From Pegea sp. RAD2-039 (taxonomy: Eukaryota > Chordata > Thaliacea > Salpida > Salpidae), in NCBI GenBank assembly GCA_034620365.1, contig JAQGEQ010000175.1, forward strand, positions 620,001 to 684,000: a DNA stretch of 64,000 bases, in the 5' to 3' direction. The notes below the pieces were generated by a model. That model was not told where the DNA came from. It searched no databases and saw only the letters and a program-made list of their open reading frames with translations. The position numbers and the translations under genes were made by a program. Shown one piece after another: positions 36,803 through 53,231 of this stretch; position 1 is the first letter of the stretch; each line of letters begins with the position of its first letter.

Positions 36803-37558
36803 TTACAGAGATTCATTGCCTCCTTCAATCTCTTTCAAGCTTAACACATCAATTTTTCCTTTACCTTTAGTTTCTTTAGCTACAAATTCTTCTATTTTTC
36901 TGTAACAACCAGGATCAATTAAGCAAACCATTTCCAAATCACCACAAAACTCCTGATTTTCAATTTTTCTAATCATAGGAACCAACTTCTCTTTTAAACG
37001 CTTAGCATCTTTTCCAGGAAGCATAATCTGCAATCTCATATCAGCCCTACAAATAGGAACACTTTCCTGAAGTTTTGTAATAACTTGAAGGGCTTGTTGT
37101 TTAGCACTGCGGGTTGGATGAACAGAGAAATGAATATCATCTTTTATTGCATCTTCTATTGCTGAAACTGTATATGGTCTTTTAGTCAGCGAGTTGACAC
37201 ACATTTCAGCAACTAAAGTGGCAATATCTCTTGTCAACCGTTCCGTTTGTTGGTTTCGTTCTTTTTCAGACACTTGTAACTCACCTTTGCTTAAAATGAT
37301 CTTACAAACATCAGTTTGATTTGACGTCTTAAAAACTTTTTCAAGATCTTCATTCTTAGCTAGCTGGCCCTTAGAAACATTTGTAAAAACAGAATGAGTT
37401 TGTAAAACTTCATCTAAATCTGTTTCAGTTTTATTTCTCCAAGATATAACTTTATTTTTGTAGCAAGCAATTTCAAATCTTTTTCCACTTTTTTTCATCC
37501 TTACAATCGCAACGTTAGTCAGTCTAGTTTGATTTATTGGGGTGAATATTTTAGACAT
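36803..37558 (-). CDS. SBDS: SBDS ribosome maturation protein
   Basis: Single open frame of 251 aa with no intron; the human protein is 250 aa and aligns end to end. The N-terminal SBDS domain starts [20 protein letters not shown] and has the family hallmarks [24 protein letters not shown] and KRPYT in the linker to the central helical domain, then a C-terminal ferredoxin-like domain (CLIDPGCYR) ending [16 protein letters not shown] works with the GTPase EFL1 to release eIF6 from the 60S subunit in the cytoplasm. Vertebrate SBDS has several introns, so an intronless copy is notable. A diverged second copy lies 547 bp upstream on the same strand. A possible acceptor AG is at 37592-37593, 33 nt before the ATG. 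AATAAA lies downstream near 36675. Confidence 0.97.
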   Translation of the reverse strand: MSKIFTPINQTRLTNVAIVRMKKSGKRFEIACYKNKVISWRNKTETDLDEVLQTHSVFTNVSKGQLAKNEDLEKVFKTSNQTDVCKIILSKGELQVSEKERNQQTERLTRDIATLVAEMCVNSLTKRPYTVSAIEDAIKDDIHFSVHPTRSAKQQALQVITKLQESVPICRADMRLQIMLPGKDAKRLKEKLVPMIRKIENQEFCGDLEMVCLIDPGCYRKIEEFVAKETKGKGKIDVLSLKEIEGGNESL

Positions 37559-38105
37559 TTTGTTTTACAAATTTTATGTTTTATCAAAGACCTAGAGGCA
37601 TAGAAAATGTAGTTAGTACAAGTTAAAACCAAATTCGACATTTCTGAATAATTTTCTCTGTTTCTTAAAATAATTTAGGAATATAAATTAAGTTTATGAT
37701 CAAAAAAGTGTAATCTCAAAACTGATCATCAAAACAGAAAAACTTAGAAGAAAAACATAATTTTATACAGTTAAACGTTCAATAAAAATAGACCACAAAC
37801 AACATCTATTCTCAGAATAATAATAAAATATTTATCTGACGAAATCTAGATTTAAAAGAATATAAATAAGTTTCAATAAAGTATCTTCTAAAAAATAATA
37901 AACATTTTTTAAATTAAAGTTCAAATAAACTTATGAAATATAAACTCTTATAATTGCTAATATAATTTAAACTATTTACTTTTATTTTATTCTAAAAAGT
38001 AAAAAATTATGTTATAAATTCATCAATATCTTAAAATAGTTCATAATCAATTTAAAAATAAGAACATTTAAATTAGCTTAACAAGAATTTTGTTTTATTT
38101 TGTTC
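37559..38105. other. Spacer between the two SBDS genes
   Basis: AT-rich spacer of 547 bp between the stop of the upstream SBDS paralogue and the start of SBDS. No other feature was seen. Confidence 0.5.
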
Positions 38106-38837
38106 TTAGAAGTCTAACTTTTCAACCTTTCCTTTACCTTTGGTCTCTTTGTTGATAAAATTCACAATCTTTTCAAAATTATCAGAATGAATCAAACAAC
38201 ACAATACTAACTTTTCATCATATTGCTGACTCTCAATATTTACAAGTAATGGCAAGAGTTGAGCTTTTATACTATCAGAATCTTTTCCAGGAAGTTCAAT
38301 TTGAACTTTCATGTTTCCAATAGCAATAAAATAATCTTCTTCCATTCTATGAAGTAAATAAAACGCTCGATCTTTTATATTCTTTCTCCCTTTATGATCT
38401 TCATATAAATAGTTCGACAAAGAACTATCAAGAATAAAATCTTCACACTTTAACACATCTAAATGCTCTTTAGTTTCACGATCAACACACATTTTTGACA
38501 TCAATAAAGATATTTCTTTAGCCAACAAAGCTTGGACTTTTTCTTCTGAAACTTCCATTTCACCTTCATCCAAAATGATTTTAAAAATCTCAGTCAAATT
38601 TAAACTACCAAAAACTTTTTCAAGATCATTATCTTTAGCTAATTGATGTCTTTTTGCATCATGAAAAACAGAAAAGGTTTCCAGCACCTTATTTAAGTCT
38701 GTTTCAGTTTGAAGACCCCAAGATACAGCTTTTCTTAGATAACAGATAATTTCAAAATGTTTACCTTTTTTATTTAGTTGAACAACAACAGTATCTGCTG
38801 AAGTAATTTCATCTACATTAACATTCATTCCAAGCAT
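38106..38837 (-). CDS. Diverged SBDS paralogue
   Basis: Single open frame of 243 aa, no intron, same strand and next to SBDS. It aligns over the whole length: FEIICYLRKAVSW, TETDLNKVLETFSVF, QLAKDNDLEKVF, KIILDEGEMEVSEEK, QIELPGKD and the near-identical C-terminal [12 protein letters not shown]. Family-invariant stretches are altered: THSVFxNVSKG has become TFSVFHDAKRH, the KRPYT linker has become KEHLD, and CLIDPGCYR has become CLIHSDNFE. An intact frame after this much change suggests it is expressed and selected for a changed role, rather than decaying; that is inference. It could be a tissue-restricted form or a regulator of SBDS. Possible acceptor AG at 38871-38872, 33 nt before the ATG. 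Confidence 0.9.
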   Translation of the reverse strand: MLGMNVNVDEITSADTVVVQLNKKGKHFEIICYLRKAVSWGLQTETDLNKVLETFSVFHDAKRHQLAKDNDLEKVFGSLNLTEIFKIILDEGEMEVSEEKVQALLAKEISLLMSKMCVDRETKEHLDVLKCEDFILDSSLSNYLYEDHKGRKNIKDRAFYLLHRMEEDYFIAIGNMKVQIELPGKDSDSIKAQLLPLLVNIESQQYDEKLVLCCLIHSDNFEKIVNFINKETKGKGKVEKLDF

Positions 38838-40261
38838 TCAGTTTAATAAGTTTGTTATTTCATAAAATGCCTAAAAAATATAGATTGGATTATTATAAGA
38901 CTAACAAATAACATTTGATTTTTTTAAATGTTACTTGATAGCAAAATTTAGTTCTAAATCTTTTTTTTTTCAAACAATAAATTTTAAGAACTTTGTATAC
39001 AGTTTATGATTTAAAGCGTAATACAAATAAACATCGATAATCTATAAAATAAAAGAAGTTTATAACAAAACATAATTGTGCGAAGTTTTATAAACTATTT
39101 TTGATATCTAAACCTTAAGTAACTTAAAAATTACAAATAATAAAAATCGTCAAAGAATGCATTTAAATAATTCTAAATAAAATCATTAAAATAACCAGAA
39201 ATAGTAATTAATAATTACAAAATCATAATATTTTATAATGACTCAGAGTGATTAACTTTTATTAAATTTTACATAATCAAAAAATATTTAATAAAATGAA
39301 TACAAAGTAAATATTTTCAAAACAATTCATTCTAAACTTTAATTTCTTTTAGTTTGTAAATTATTTAGTTTAAAGATTTCTCTTAAGGATAAGGAAAAGG
39401 AAATTAGCTAGCAAGTAAAAGTTTTATGGGGAATCCCCTATGTTATAATTATACTGCCCAAATTACCCAATTCTGTTTTAGGACTTCTAAACGTTTTAAA
39501 TAAAAAATCAAACTTGTAGTTAACTTGTTGAAATAAATATACACAAATATTAATAATCTTTGTGATTCTCTTGCATTGAAATGAATACTTATAATTTTTC
39601 AACCTAAGTTAAGCTTTTTATTATTTTACATAAAAAAAGTATTTTAAAATTCTATTTGTTTTATTTTTCTTGAACTTAGTTGTATCAAGGCGCTATTCAC
39701 TAATTATTTGCAGTAATTAAGTGTTTAGTAAAACTTTTATGAAGCTTCATATATTAGCAATGGTAGTGAAAGATGTCATGTAAGTTTAACCTCTTTAAAC
39801 TAACTTTTCATTTTTCAAAGATATTTTAGCCAGGGAAAATTATTTGTCTCTTTTAATGAAGTTGTAATACAATCTATCAGATTTATTAACTTTAGATGCT
39901 AGTAAAAGATAATTTTTAAATTAGTTGACATATGATATAATTTGAATATTTGTTCAAGCTTTTCTCTTCGAATGAAATACAATTATATATCAAATTTAAG
40001 GATGATTTTATTTTTGTTTATTTGTGTACAAGAACGAAACTATACGAATGGTAGTAATAGTTTTATCGAAATGTTTATTTGAGATTAATAATTATCAATT
40101 CAACAAAATATTTTAAATACTTTCAAATAGGAAAGGATTGAAAAATAATTTAGACGTCAATATTTTTAAGTAACGCTATGTACTAGTTTGAACTGATTAT
40201 AAAATTATCGAAATGTTAAACTCATTTCTGTACATATTCGAAGAAAACCAGCGATGAAAGT
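38838..40261. other. Intergenic, AT-rich
   Basis: Between the upstream SBDS copy and the 3' end of CFAP53, both minus strand. No gene or repeat was recognised. Confidence 0.5.
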
Positions 40262-43077
40262 TTATTTAACAATAGAAAATCCATTTATACTGAGTTTAGA
40301 GGAAGGTAAATTCTTTCTCATTGGGTGCTGACGATAATGTAGGTTGGCGCCTGATAGGACCTTAAAAAATGATAGAAAAATAATGTTATTAAAAAGTTTA
40401 CCTAACAAATCATTCTTTAAATCAGTCTAATTTGTAAGTTCTGTAATTTAAAAATTATTTTACTTGTTTCATTTTTTCTTGGAATTCAGCTTCTGCTTTT
40501 AAGCCTTCCTCATATTCCATTTGTTCCTTCTTCTTCTTATCATTTGCAATATCTTGTTCAAACCTCATCTGACCAATCAAATCATTTGCATGCATTCTAT
40601 TCTTTATAGCGATACTGGAATCAAATAAATGAAAAATGAATATAAATATAGAATTTGATTTTTACGACAAAAGTTTTTCTGAAACATAAAATTATTGAAA
40701 TAAAACCTTCTTTCTCTTTCTTCTTCAGTTTTCATGTGTTCTTCAACTGATTCAGCCATCTTCAAACGATCTCTTTTGACCTCTTCCTGCTCCTTAACAA
40801 CTTCTTGTACTAGCAAAACAACTTAAACGTAAATCACTTTTTACAATTATAAAATATCAGCTAACGTTTCTCGGCTATCTGCAACCTTCTCACTTCCATT
40901 ACTTCATGCATCAATCTTGATCTAGCTTCTCGCTCTTTTCGTCGCTGTACTACAGTCTTCTCCCACATAGCTTTCACATCAGCTTCCAACATCTCATCTA
41001 ACTCTTTTTCTCGCTGCTTCTCAATTTCGGCCTTTATGTTGATCGATTATTAGTTTGGAATGAAACATCGGCAAACAGTTGAATTCAACCTGATTTTTTA
41101 GATACTCCAAATACTGCAAGGTTTCACGTTTCAGTTCAATCTTCTTTTCTCTCATCTCGGCAAACTCGTTCTTATACTCCTGAAGACACTGTTCCAAGAT
41201 CTTCATATCAAGAGCTAACTCTTCCTGATGTTCAACTGCAAGTCGCTTCATCTTGTAACGAACCATCTTGTCAAGATCAAGTCTGTCAAGATTTTAGAGA
41301 TAGAGATCTTTCAAACTTCTCCAATAATCACCTTCTTCTAGATCTTTCAGCTATTCTTTCTTGTAAAGATCTTTCATCTTCTAACTTTCTTAAAGCAATC
41401 TCTTCGTCAACGAGTCTTCCCTCTTCTTCTTTCAATCTCGCTTCTTCATCCATTTTTGCTTTATTTGCACTACTTTGCAAGTTCAAAACATCTAATTGAT
41501 CCCTGTGTAAAAACACAGATCAGAAACAAGACACAAAAGTGATCACCTCACCTAGCTCTCCTGATTCTTGCAGCTTCTTGCTGTTCCTCTCGGGAGGCCT
41601 TGGAAAGTCGATCCTTCTCCCAAAGATCAGCAAAAACCTCTTCTTCCTCTTGCCTACGGCGTTCCATCTCCGCTTTAATCGCTATCTGAGTAGCACGATC
41701 GCGAAACACTTCCTCCGTGTGACGTCTCGATAAAATTGATCTCATCTCTTCACACTTATTACTGATCACGTGATAACGTCACAACAAAATACACGTGATA
41801 TCATCAGCAACTTACACCCACTGCATCTCACGTTTTTCCGCTACAAGCTTCAACCGCTCTTCTTCACGCTTCTGCTTCAACAACATCGCGCGCTCTTTCA
41901 TCTTTTCATGACGTTGCTCAAACGTCTCCTGCTTCGCTGCCATCTCTACGATCTGATCGTCCTCTTCTCTTCTCAGCAGATCTCGCAAACTAAAAACTAG
42001 TTTTAGACATCCTTCGTTATGTGATAAATGACAAACCGATTCCTCTTCATGTCCAATTGAATCTCTTCCTTGTTCAGAGCTTCATTTAATTGATCTTCAA
42101 TAAAATTTTTTTCATATTTTTTATCAATTTTTTTAATATAATCCATCTGAAGAAGTGATAATGATGAGAAAATGACTGAAAATGAAGATGGATTCAAACC
42201 GTAAAGGCTTTTAATTCATCTTTTTTAGTTTGTTTGATTATCTCGAGCAGTTCATCTTCTTTTCTTCTTTTTTCCAACACAATTGAGCTCAATGTGGTTT
42301 TCTTGCTTGGCTTAGCAATCTAACAATAAATAAAGGAAAGATTATCTAATAAACAACAACAGAATGACTGTTTTTCTATCAATACAGTGATAACAACTAT
42401 GATATGGAAGTGATATTGTTGTAGTTTTTATGACAAAAATAATAGAATTAATTGGTAAGTGAAGTGATTTTCTTTCTAACATTTTATTATCAAAAGAAGT
42501 TTAAACATTTAAGCAAATAAATTTAGTTCTTAAGTAAAATCTAATTAATTTTAAATAATTAAGTGTTAATAATATACTACAAAACTATTAAACAAAAGAT
42601 AATCAAATAAACATAAAATTATAAAATTAAAAGTGAAGTATCAACAACAAAATATTTGAATAAATAAAACATTAAAAATGAAATCTAAAAAATACAACAA
42701 AGTATAAAAGAAGTCAATTAACTTTCAATTACTAATATTATGAGATAAATCATCAATCTAAAATTTAAGCAATATTTTTTATCAGTATCAATTAAATTCT
42801 ATAAAAGTGTAAAGAAATTTTCAATAATATACAAAGAAATTAAAAATCTTAAAAATAATCTTTCAAAATAATTTATTTATAAATTGAAAATAATAACTAA
42901 TTAGTTGTTAGGTTTAAAACAAAAGTGATCTTTAGATTATTACTTTTGATCAAATAAAGATGAAATAACTAAAAACAAAAAATTGCTTACTAAGCCATAA
43001 GAATAAGGAGCAGGACCTGGAATCTCTCTACTCTTTGTATATTTATTGCCACATTTATCACCATATAGGATCATCAT
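40262..43077 (-). CDS. CFAP53: Cilia- and flagella-associated protein 53
   Basis: Eleven exons on the minus strand: 42991-43077, 42200-42319, 42037-42146, 41816-41989, 41552-41761, 41332-41502, 41090-41282, 40866-41031, 40707-40809, 40464-40614, 40262-40360; 527 aa (human is 514). It is almost wholly charged coiled coil (Glu/Arg/Lys/Gln), the TPH type. Matches to CFAP53 (CCDC11) include CEEMR, LWEKDRLSK, a VMEVRRLQIAEKLQ block and, best, the C-terminus VLSGANLHYRQHPMRK, where human ends VLSTHQVLPQ...HPMRK. CFAP53 is a microtubule inner protein of axonemal doublets and is needed for motile cilia and left-right patterning. Exon 4 ends within a stretch where two donors are possible; GTAAGT (41811-41815) fits the family length. 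A weak acceptor AG lies 9 nt before the ATG. Confidence 0.93.
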
Positions 43078-45102
43078 CTTGAAGATCTTTTATTTGAAAA
43101 TTTTTACAGATTATAATTGCACATTGATATCATTAAATTACTACGCAATTGAGCACTACCCAAGTTCAATTTTTCAGTATATGTAAACTCATGCTGAAAT
43201 GTTTGAGTCAGCGTTGTTATAGTTACATACACTTGCAGTGCTGTTAAGTTGCAAAGTGGTAGCTGTAAATAAAGTTGAAGTAAAATTATATAATTTATAT
43301 AAATCAAAAGATTTGAATTGAAAATCTAAATTAATTTTTATTGTTGTTTTAATAATTCTTTATTTATTTTAAATTTTTCATCACTCCATTTAAAGAGCCT
43401 CTGCGTAGGTATAGAATTAGATCAGGAACAGACTCAGAAACTTCATCTAAACAGAATGAAAAAGTCCATTTGCACTTAAGAACGTTTGCAAACAAAGCAC
43501 TTAAAGTTTGAAATCAATTTATCATCAGCGGATGCTTCATCTATGAGTATGCAGTGACTAATATCTAGTATCCGAGATTCTAGTTATAATCCTATAGGCA
43601 AGCATATTTACAAAAGAATAATCTTATACATAATGTAAAACTATAATTTTATAACTAGCTATCATTATCTCGATACAAAAAAATCTCAAGTCTGATTAGA
43701 GCTGTTTAATATGTATGGGTTTCCATATGGAATTGCCTTGTTTGTTATATGACTTTTTGACAAAATTGAGTTTATTTAAGTCTTATAGGTCTTGTATAGT
43801 TTTGCAAACAGCGATCAAGAAGTTTGTTTCTTTTACTTGTAAATAGATTCTATTTTATAATGAGCTTCTGAGTTTGCGTTTTCTTCTAGTTTTAATTTAC
43901 ATTGGATAGATAAAAACTCTTTAGGTTTGACTACATCATTGTTTAAAAAAACAACTATTGATATGTTTGTTGCTAATTTATTTATCATTTTGCTACATCA
44001 TTAAAGCTACATCATAATACAAAAATGTTTCTGTAGCTTCTTTAATGTTTTATAAAGATAGATAATGAGCGATAAAAAACCTTTCGGTAAAATATATATA
44101 CTTTTTAGTATGATTGCTTGTTCGTCGATGCTACTGTAGGATGCTACTGTCATTTCGAGTCACCTGTGACAGCAGCAAAGCAACTGCAGAGAAGCAGAAT
44201 CAAGACTGTGGCTCCTAGTGCCATCTTTTAATTACTATTTGCATGCCTTTTCTTTGTATATTAGTGGTTTTTTGTTAGCTCGATACCACATGTAGTTTTT
44301 TAAACTTCTATTTAACACTGGAATTTCAATTTATGAAGTTGTTATTTAGTTCGATGGCTTTCAAATTTGTCGAGATAAGAGTTTATGGATCTAAAGAGCA
44401 AATGACTTCTTGGATTAAACTGAGATTACGACAATTTTTCTTACTGTAAAAATTCAGCCTAAAGCAAACTACCTACTGAATGAATGTGAAAATCTAATTT
44501 CATGTAATTATGAGATTTAAAATTAATCGGTTGATAATTAATGATAGAAACACGAAACACATTTTCGTAGATAAGTTTTGAACTATCAGTATATTTTTTC
44601 TAGGAGTTTTAGAGTACTGTAAATGCCTGTTCTGAGCGTCTATTTCAACTTAGATTAAAACCAAAAACCTTTTTTTACTATTAAGTAGTTTTGGTACTCA
44701 AAACTCTAAAATTCATATCTTGTGAAGCATCTAATTTGATGATAACGTATATGCTTCTTAGAGAACTTCAACAAATTATAAATTGTTGACCAACATTTAA
44801 AGATACAGTCGATTTTTCAAAACTTCTCAACTTTCAGATATTTTTATGAAAATTCTGAATTGGAAACTAATCTAAGTTGTATTAAGCAGATTTCATAGTG
44901 TTTGAAAACTTTAAACGTTTTATTTGAAGTTTCAAGTGGTACATGGTGCAGAAAACTTCACAAGTACACCATAGATGAAATATAAAAGTTATACCGTAGT
45001 GTATTAATACAGAGATATTTCAACATATAAATTTAATTATATAATTATATAAACTTAAGATAAAGATATAACTGAAAACGTGAAACAATATGCTATAGAG
45101 AT
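43078..45102. other. Intergenic, AT-rich
   Basis: 5' flank of CFAP53 and 3' flank of enolase, both minus strand. A GC-richer patch at about 44120-44225 carries a short direct repeat (gatgctactgt twice) but no recognisable gene. Nothing else was supported. Confidence 0.5.
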
Positions 45103-49928
<4,826 letters not shown>

Positions 49929-52900
49929 CTAGTGATGTCGCCGTGGGCTGGTACCATCATAACCAGTGTTCTGTCAACAAGTAGTTAGTTAGATGAAGTT
50001 ACAACTTGATAGGAAACAACTCACTCCATATCCATCAGCAGATGAATACATCGAAGTACCTTGCTCACCAGAAGCACCACTTTCACCTTGTTGCTGGTGG
50101 TTACTGGTGTGTTTGAAACCTATCACAATCAACCATAGCAACCAGTTTGCAACCAATCTAACCATTTACTAACCATCTACATCCATCATCCTCTGATCTT
50201 CGGGACCATCGCCACTTGCACCACTTTTATACCGACTGTGACCTACAAATATAAAAGCGTCGATGACGTCATCATCGCTACGCCTTTGCCTTACTTTCGT
50301 GACTTTTGTGCTTCTTCGAATCGCCTTCACCTCCGTTCTGTTTACTCGAATGCGAATCGCTTTTCGTATCGCGACTTCGCCCTCCACGATCACTTCGATC
50401 ACGATGTCTGCAACAAACTTCTAGTCACCTCAAACCTGTGACGTCATCGATTACTTACCGATCGCGATCACGAGAGCGTTCACGATGACGTGTCGATCGT
50501 TTATGGTCATCGCGCTTGTGTTCTTTTCCTTTAACAATCATCATTAATGATGACGTCATTGATGACGTCAGAACTTATCACCTGCATCATCATCGCGCCG
50601 ACTTCGTCCTTCACGCTCACTGGCACGACCACTTCGCGGTTCACGATCGCGATCACGTCTACGTCGCTCTCGATCGCGGCTTCGATCACGTCCACTAGTT
50701 CGATCACGGTCACCTCTATCGCTTCGATCGCGTCGTGAGTCGCGCGGTCTGCTTCGTCGCTTATCGCTGTCGTATCGCGATGACTCTCTGCTTCGTGTTT
50801 CTGTTGGACGTTCCGTCTCCTTGCTAAAGATGATGACGTCACAACCAGACATCGACAACCAGCAACTGACCTGGTAGCTGTCGCAGCCATCACAGCTGCT
50901 TCTTCTTCATCAAGTTGGACTATTCGGGTGTTTCCCAGTCCACCGCCCAGGCGACGCGGTCGCCAACCCTTGACAGTACGTCCACGTTCGACGTCGACCA
51001 GCACACGGCGTCCATCAATCTTGCGACCATCGCCACTCTTGTAAGCAGCTGCAAGCGGCAACATCTTATTAATATCGATGCTTGGTTGCTAAGCAACAGA
51101 AGCGCGCGTTATAGAAGAGTTTTTGAGGAGACACTCATTCAGATGTCTCTAAACTTTTACCTTTTCAATTCTCAACGAGTTCATAACTCACTTGTTTTCA
51201 GAAATCATTAGAAAAACAACATTTGATATCAACACACTTGGAATAATCAACAGGTTTTCAGACACACATTAAAAGACAATCAATATTTGAAGCAATTCAA
51301 AAACATCCAACTTAAAAGTATCGAAATTTGGTTGCAAAGATTTTGTTTATATAATAAGTCCAGGATATAAAAATTCACCTTTTGTGATAGTAATCGGATT
51401 TATTAAACTTATCCTTTTAGTCAAATAAAATTTATTCCAAATGGTCCCATTTTGATTATACAAACCTAACTTACCAAAAGCTAAGCAAATCAGTTTGTAT
51501 GCTAATGACACTACAGCTGGTTATGTTAAACCAAGCTATCTTCTGTTGCAGTTATTACTGTTGGCCCTTACCCTCAGCCTTACTTTAATGATTTTAACAA
51601 CATCTAACTAACCTTTAGATACTACAAACCAATTGAAACAAGCTTTAAGATGTGTGGACAAGAAAAACATGAGAGAGTTCATACAAACCCTTGCTTACCA
51701 ACATAAATAATCAGCATACGTTTGTATATCAGCGAAAAAGTTTCCACTGTTGTTTAATTAACGTGCAAGCTGTTAAAACAGCAAATATTAGTTAATTATT
51801 TGAGTATTGAATACTTAAAGGTTGTTTACAAACAATAACTAAGCTAGTTTACCAATCAAATGTAGCATGCCTGTCTTGGAACTTTCCGGAAATACCTCGT
51901 AACCAAACCCGACTTACCCAAAACGTTCATGAGGTTTAAGCTATTCTCTTACTAGTTTGACAATAAGCACAAACTGTCATCCGCAAGTATAAAAGTTTTA
52001 AATATAAAGTTATAAATAAGTATATATAAAAGAACTGTGAAGAAATGAAAGCAATAACACTTGTGCTTCGATCTTTTTACACTCACCGTGCATATCTCTT
52101 TCTTTTTCAAATTCTATGAATGCATAACCACGAGGTTTGTTGGTTGCTGCATCTCTCACCATATTCACCTGTAACAATTTAAAGTCTTTTGAAACGTTTT
52201 TTAATACTAAAGCAAAATCAACTTTTATAATATTTTGTATAATTAGAATATCAGTTTCATATTAGAACCTATTAAGTTACCTTTTTGATTTTTCCATATT
52301 TTTCAAATTCTCTCCGTAATTTAGCTTCTGAAGTATCATAATTCTAGAAAATAAAATCATTGAATTTAAACAAATGCAGGAATTGTAGTTTATAAAAGAG
52401 CTGAAGTGATAAAACTTACAATTCGAGCAACAAATAGAGTTTTAAAAGCATCGCCAGTTGCATTTGGATCATTATGAGGGTCCCATAATTTCATCTCTTC
52501 CTCAACTTCAGTTTTCCTTTTTTCTTCTTTCTCTCTCATCTACATCAAATGAAAATGATTAAAAATGATCACTTCATCAATAAACTCACTCTTCTAAGTT
52601 TCTTTTCAGCTTTTGTTTCACCCCTGGTAGGGGGAGGTGTGTCCTTTGGATCTTCAAAACGTTCCACAAACTCAGCTACCCCTGTAAAGGGAGTCTTTGA
52701 CCGATCTTTCTCCCATGATAACTACAAAATTGATAATAATCATCATAAATGATTCATAAAAAAGTTCAAATAAAAATAATTGAACTATTTCTAGATCTTT
52801 ATTTTAAAATAGCAATAATTAAATAACATGTTTTTATTATGAAAGCACAAACTAATTATTGTTTATGTCAACAATTTTTTGATAAGTTTACAAATCATGA

Positions 52901-53231
52901 AATGAAGTCAGATGACCAGTAAGCAAAACAGAATCATAAAATTTAATAAATTGTTGATTAGATAGATTAAAAGTACATTAGCTTAAAGAAATTTCAACGT
53001 TGAAAAACAAAGTAAATGTATATATTAAATGATCAATTTAATGTATTTTAAAACTACCTTAAACAATGTTTTTACTTTATGAGTATTTATGTTTCAAATA
53101 TCAACTATAATTTGCCTTTAATCATTCATCAATAAAAGTAAACAACTTACTGTTTTAACAGGAGGCTTAAATGGAATAGGTTCTCTAGGTGCAAATAAAG
53201 CTAGAAGATTTGGTGGTAAAAACTGTGTCAT
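49929..53231 (-). CDS. SNRNP70: U1 small nuclear ribonucleoprotein 70 kDa (U1-70K)
   Basis: Twelve exons on the minus strand: 53151-53231, 52590-52721, 52420-52539, 52281-52343, 52087-52168, 50871-51048, 50582-50823, 50459-50528, 50295-50407, 50174-50242, 50025-50119, 49929-49970; 428 aa (human 437). The N-terminus [20 protein letters not shown] is nearly the human sequence. The RRM has RNP2 TLFVARI (about 105-111) and RNP1 RGYAFIEF (about 145-152), followed by [20 protein letters not shown] and GGGLG, then an Arg/Asp/Ser/Glu repeat tail and a short C-terminus with MYSSADGYG. It binds stem-loop I of U1 snRNA and helps U1 recognise 5' splice sites in the nucleus. Introns in the tail are about 50-60 bp, several with TGACGTCA; the intron before 51048 is 1038 bp. 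An acceptor (AG at 53242-53243) lies 10 nt before the ATG. Confidence 0.96.

Noticed and set aside
50238-50738. Several plus-strand open frames opposite the U1-70K tail
   Set aside because: They are antisense shadows of the Arg/Asp/Ser-rich coding sequence, whose codon bias keeps the opposite strand open.
50531-51064. Continuous 177-codon minus-strand open frame over the U1-70K region
   Set aside because: The true exon (50871-51048) ends at a GTCAGT donor. The remainder is intron and an out-of-frame reading of the Arg/Asp-rich exon.
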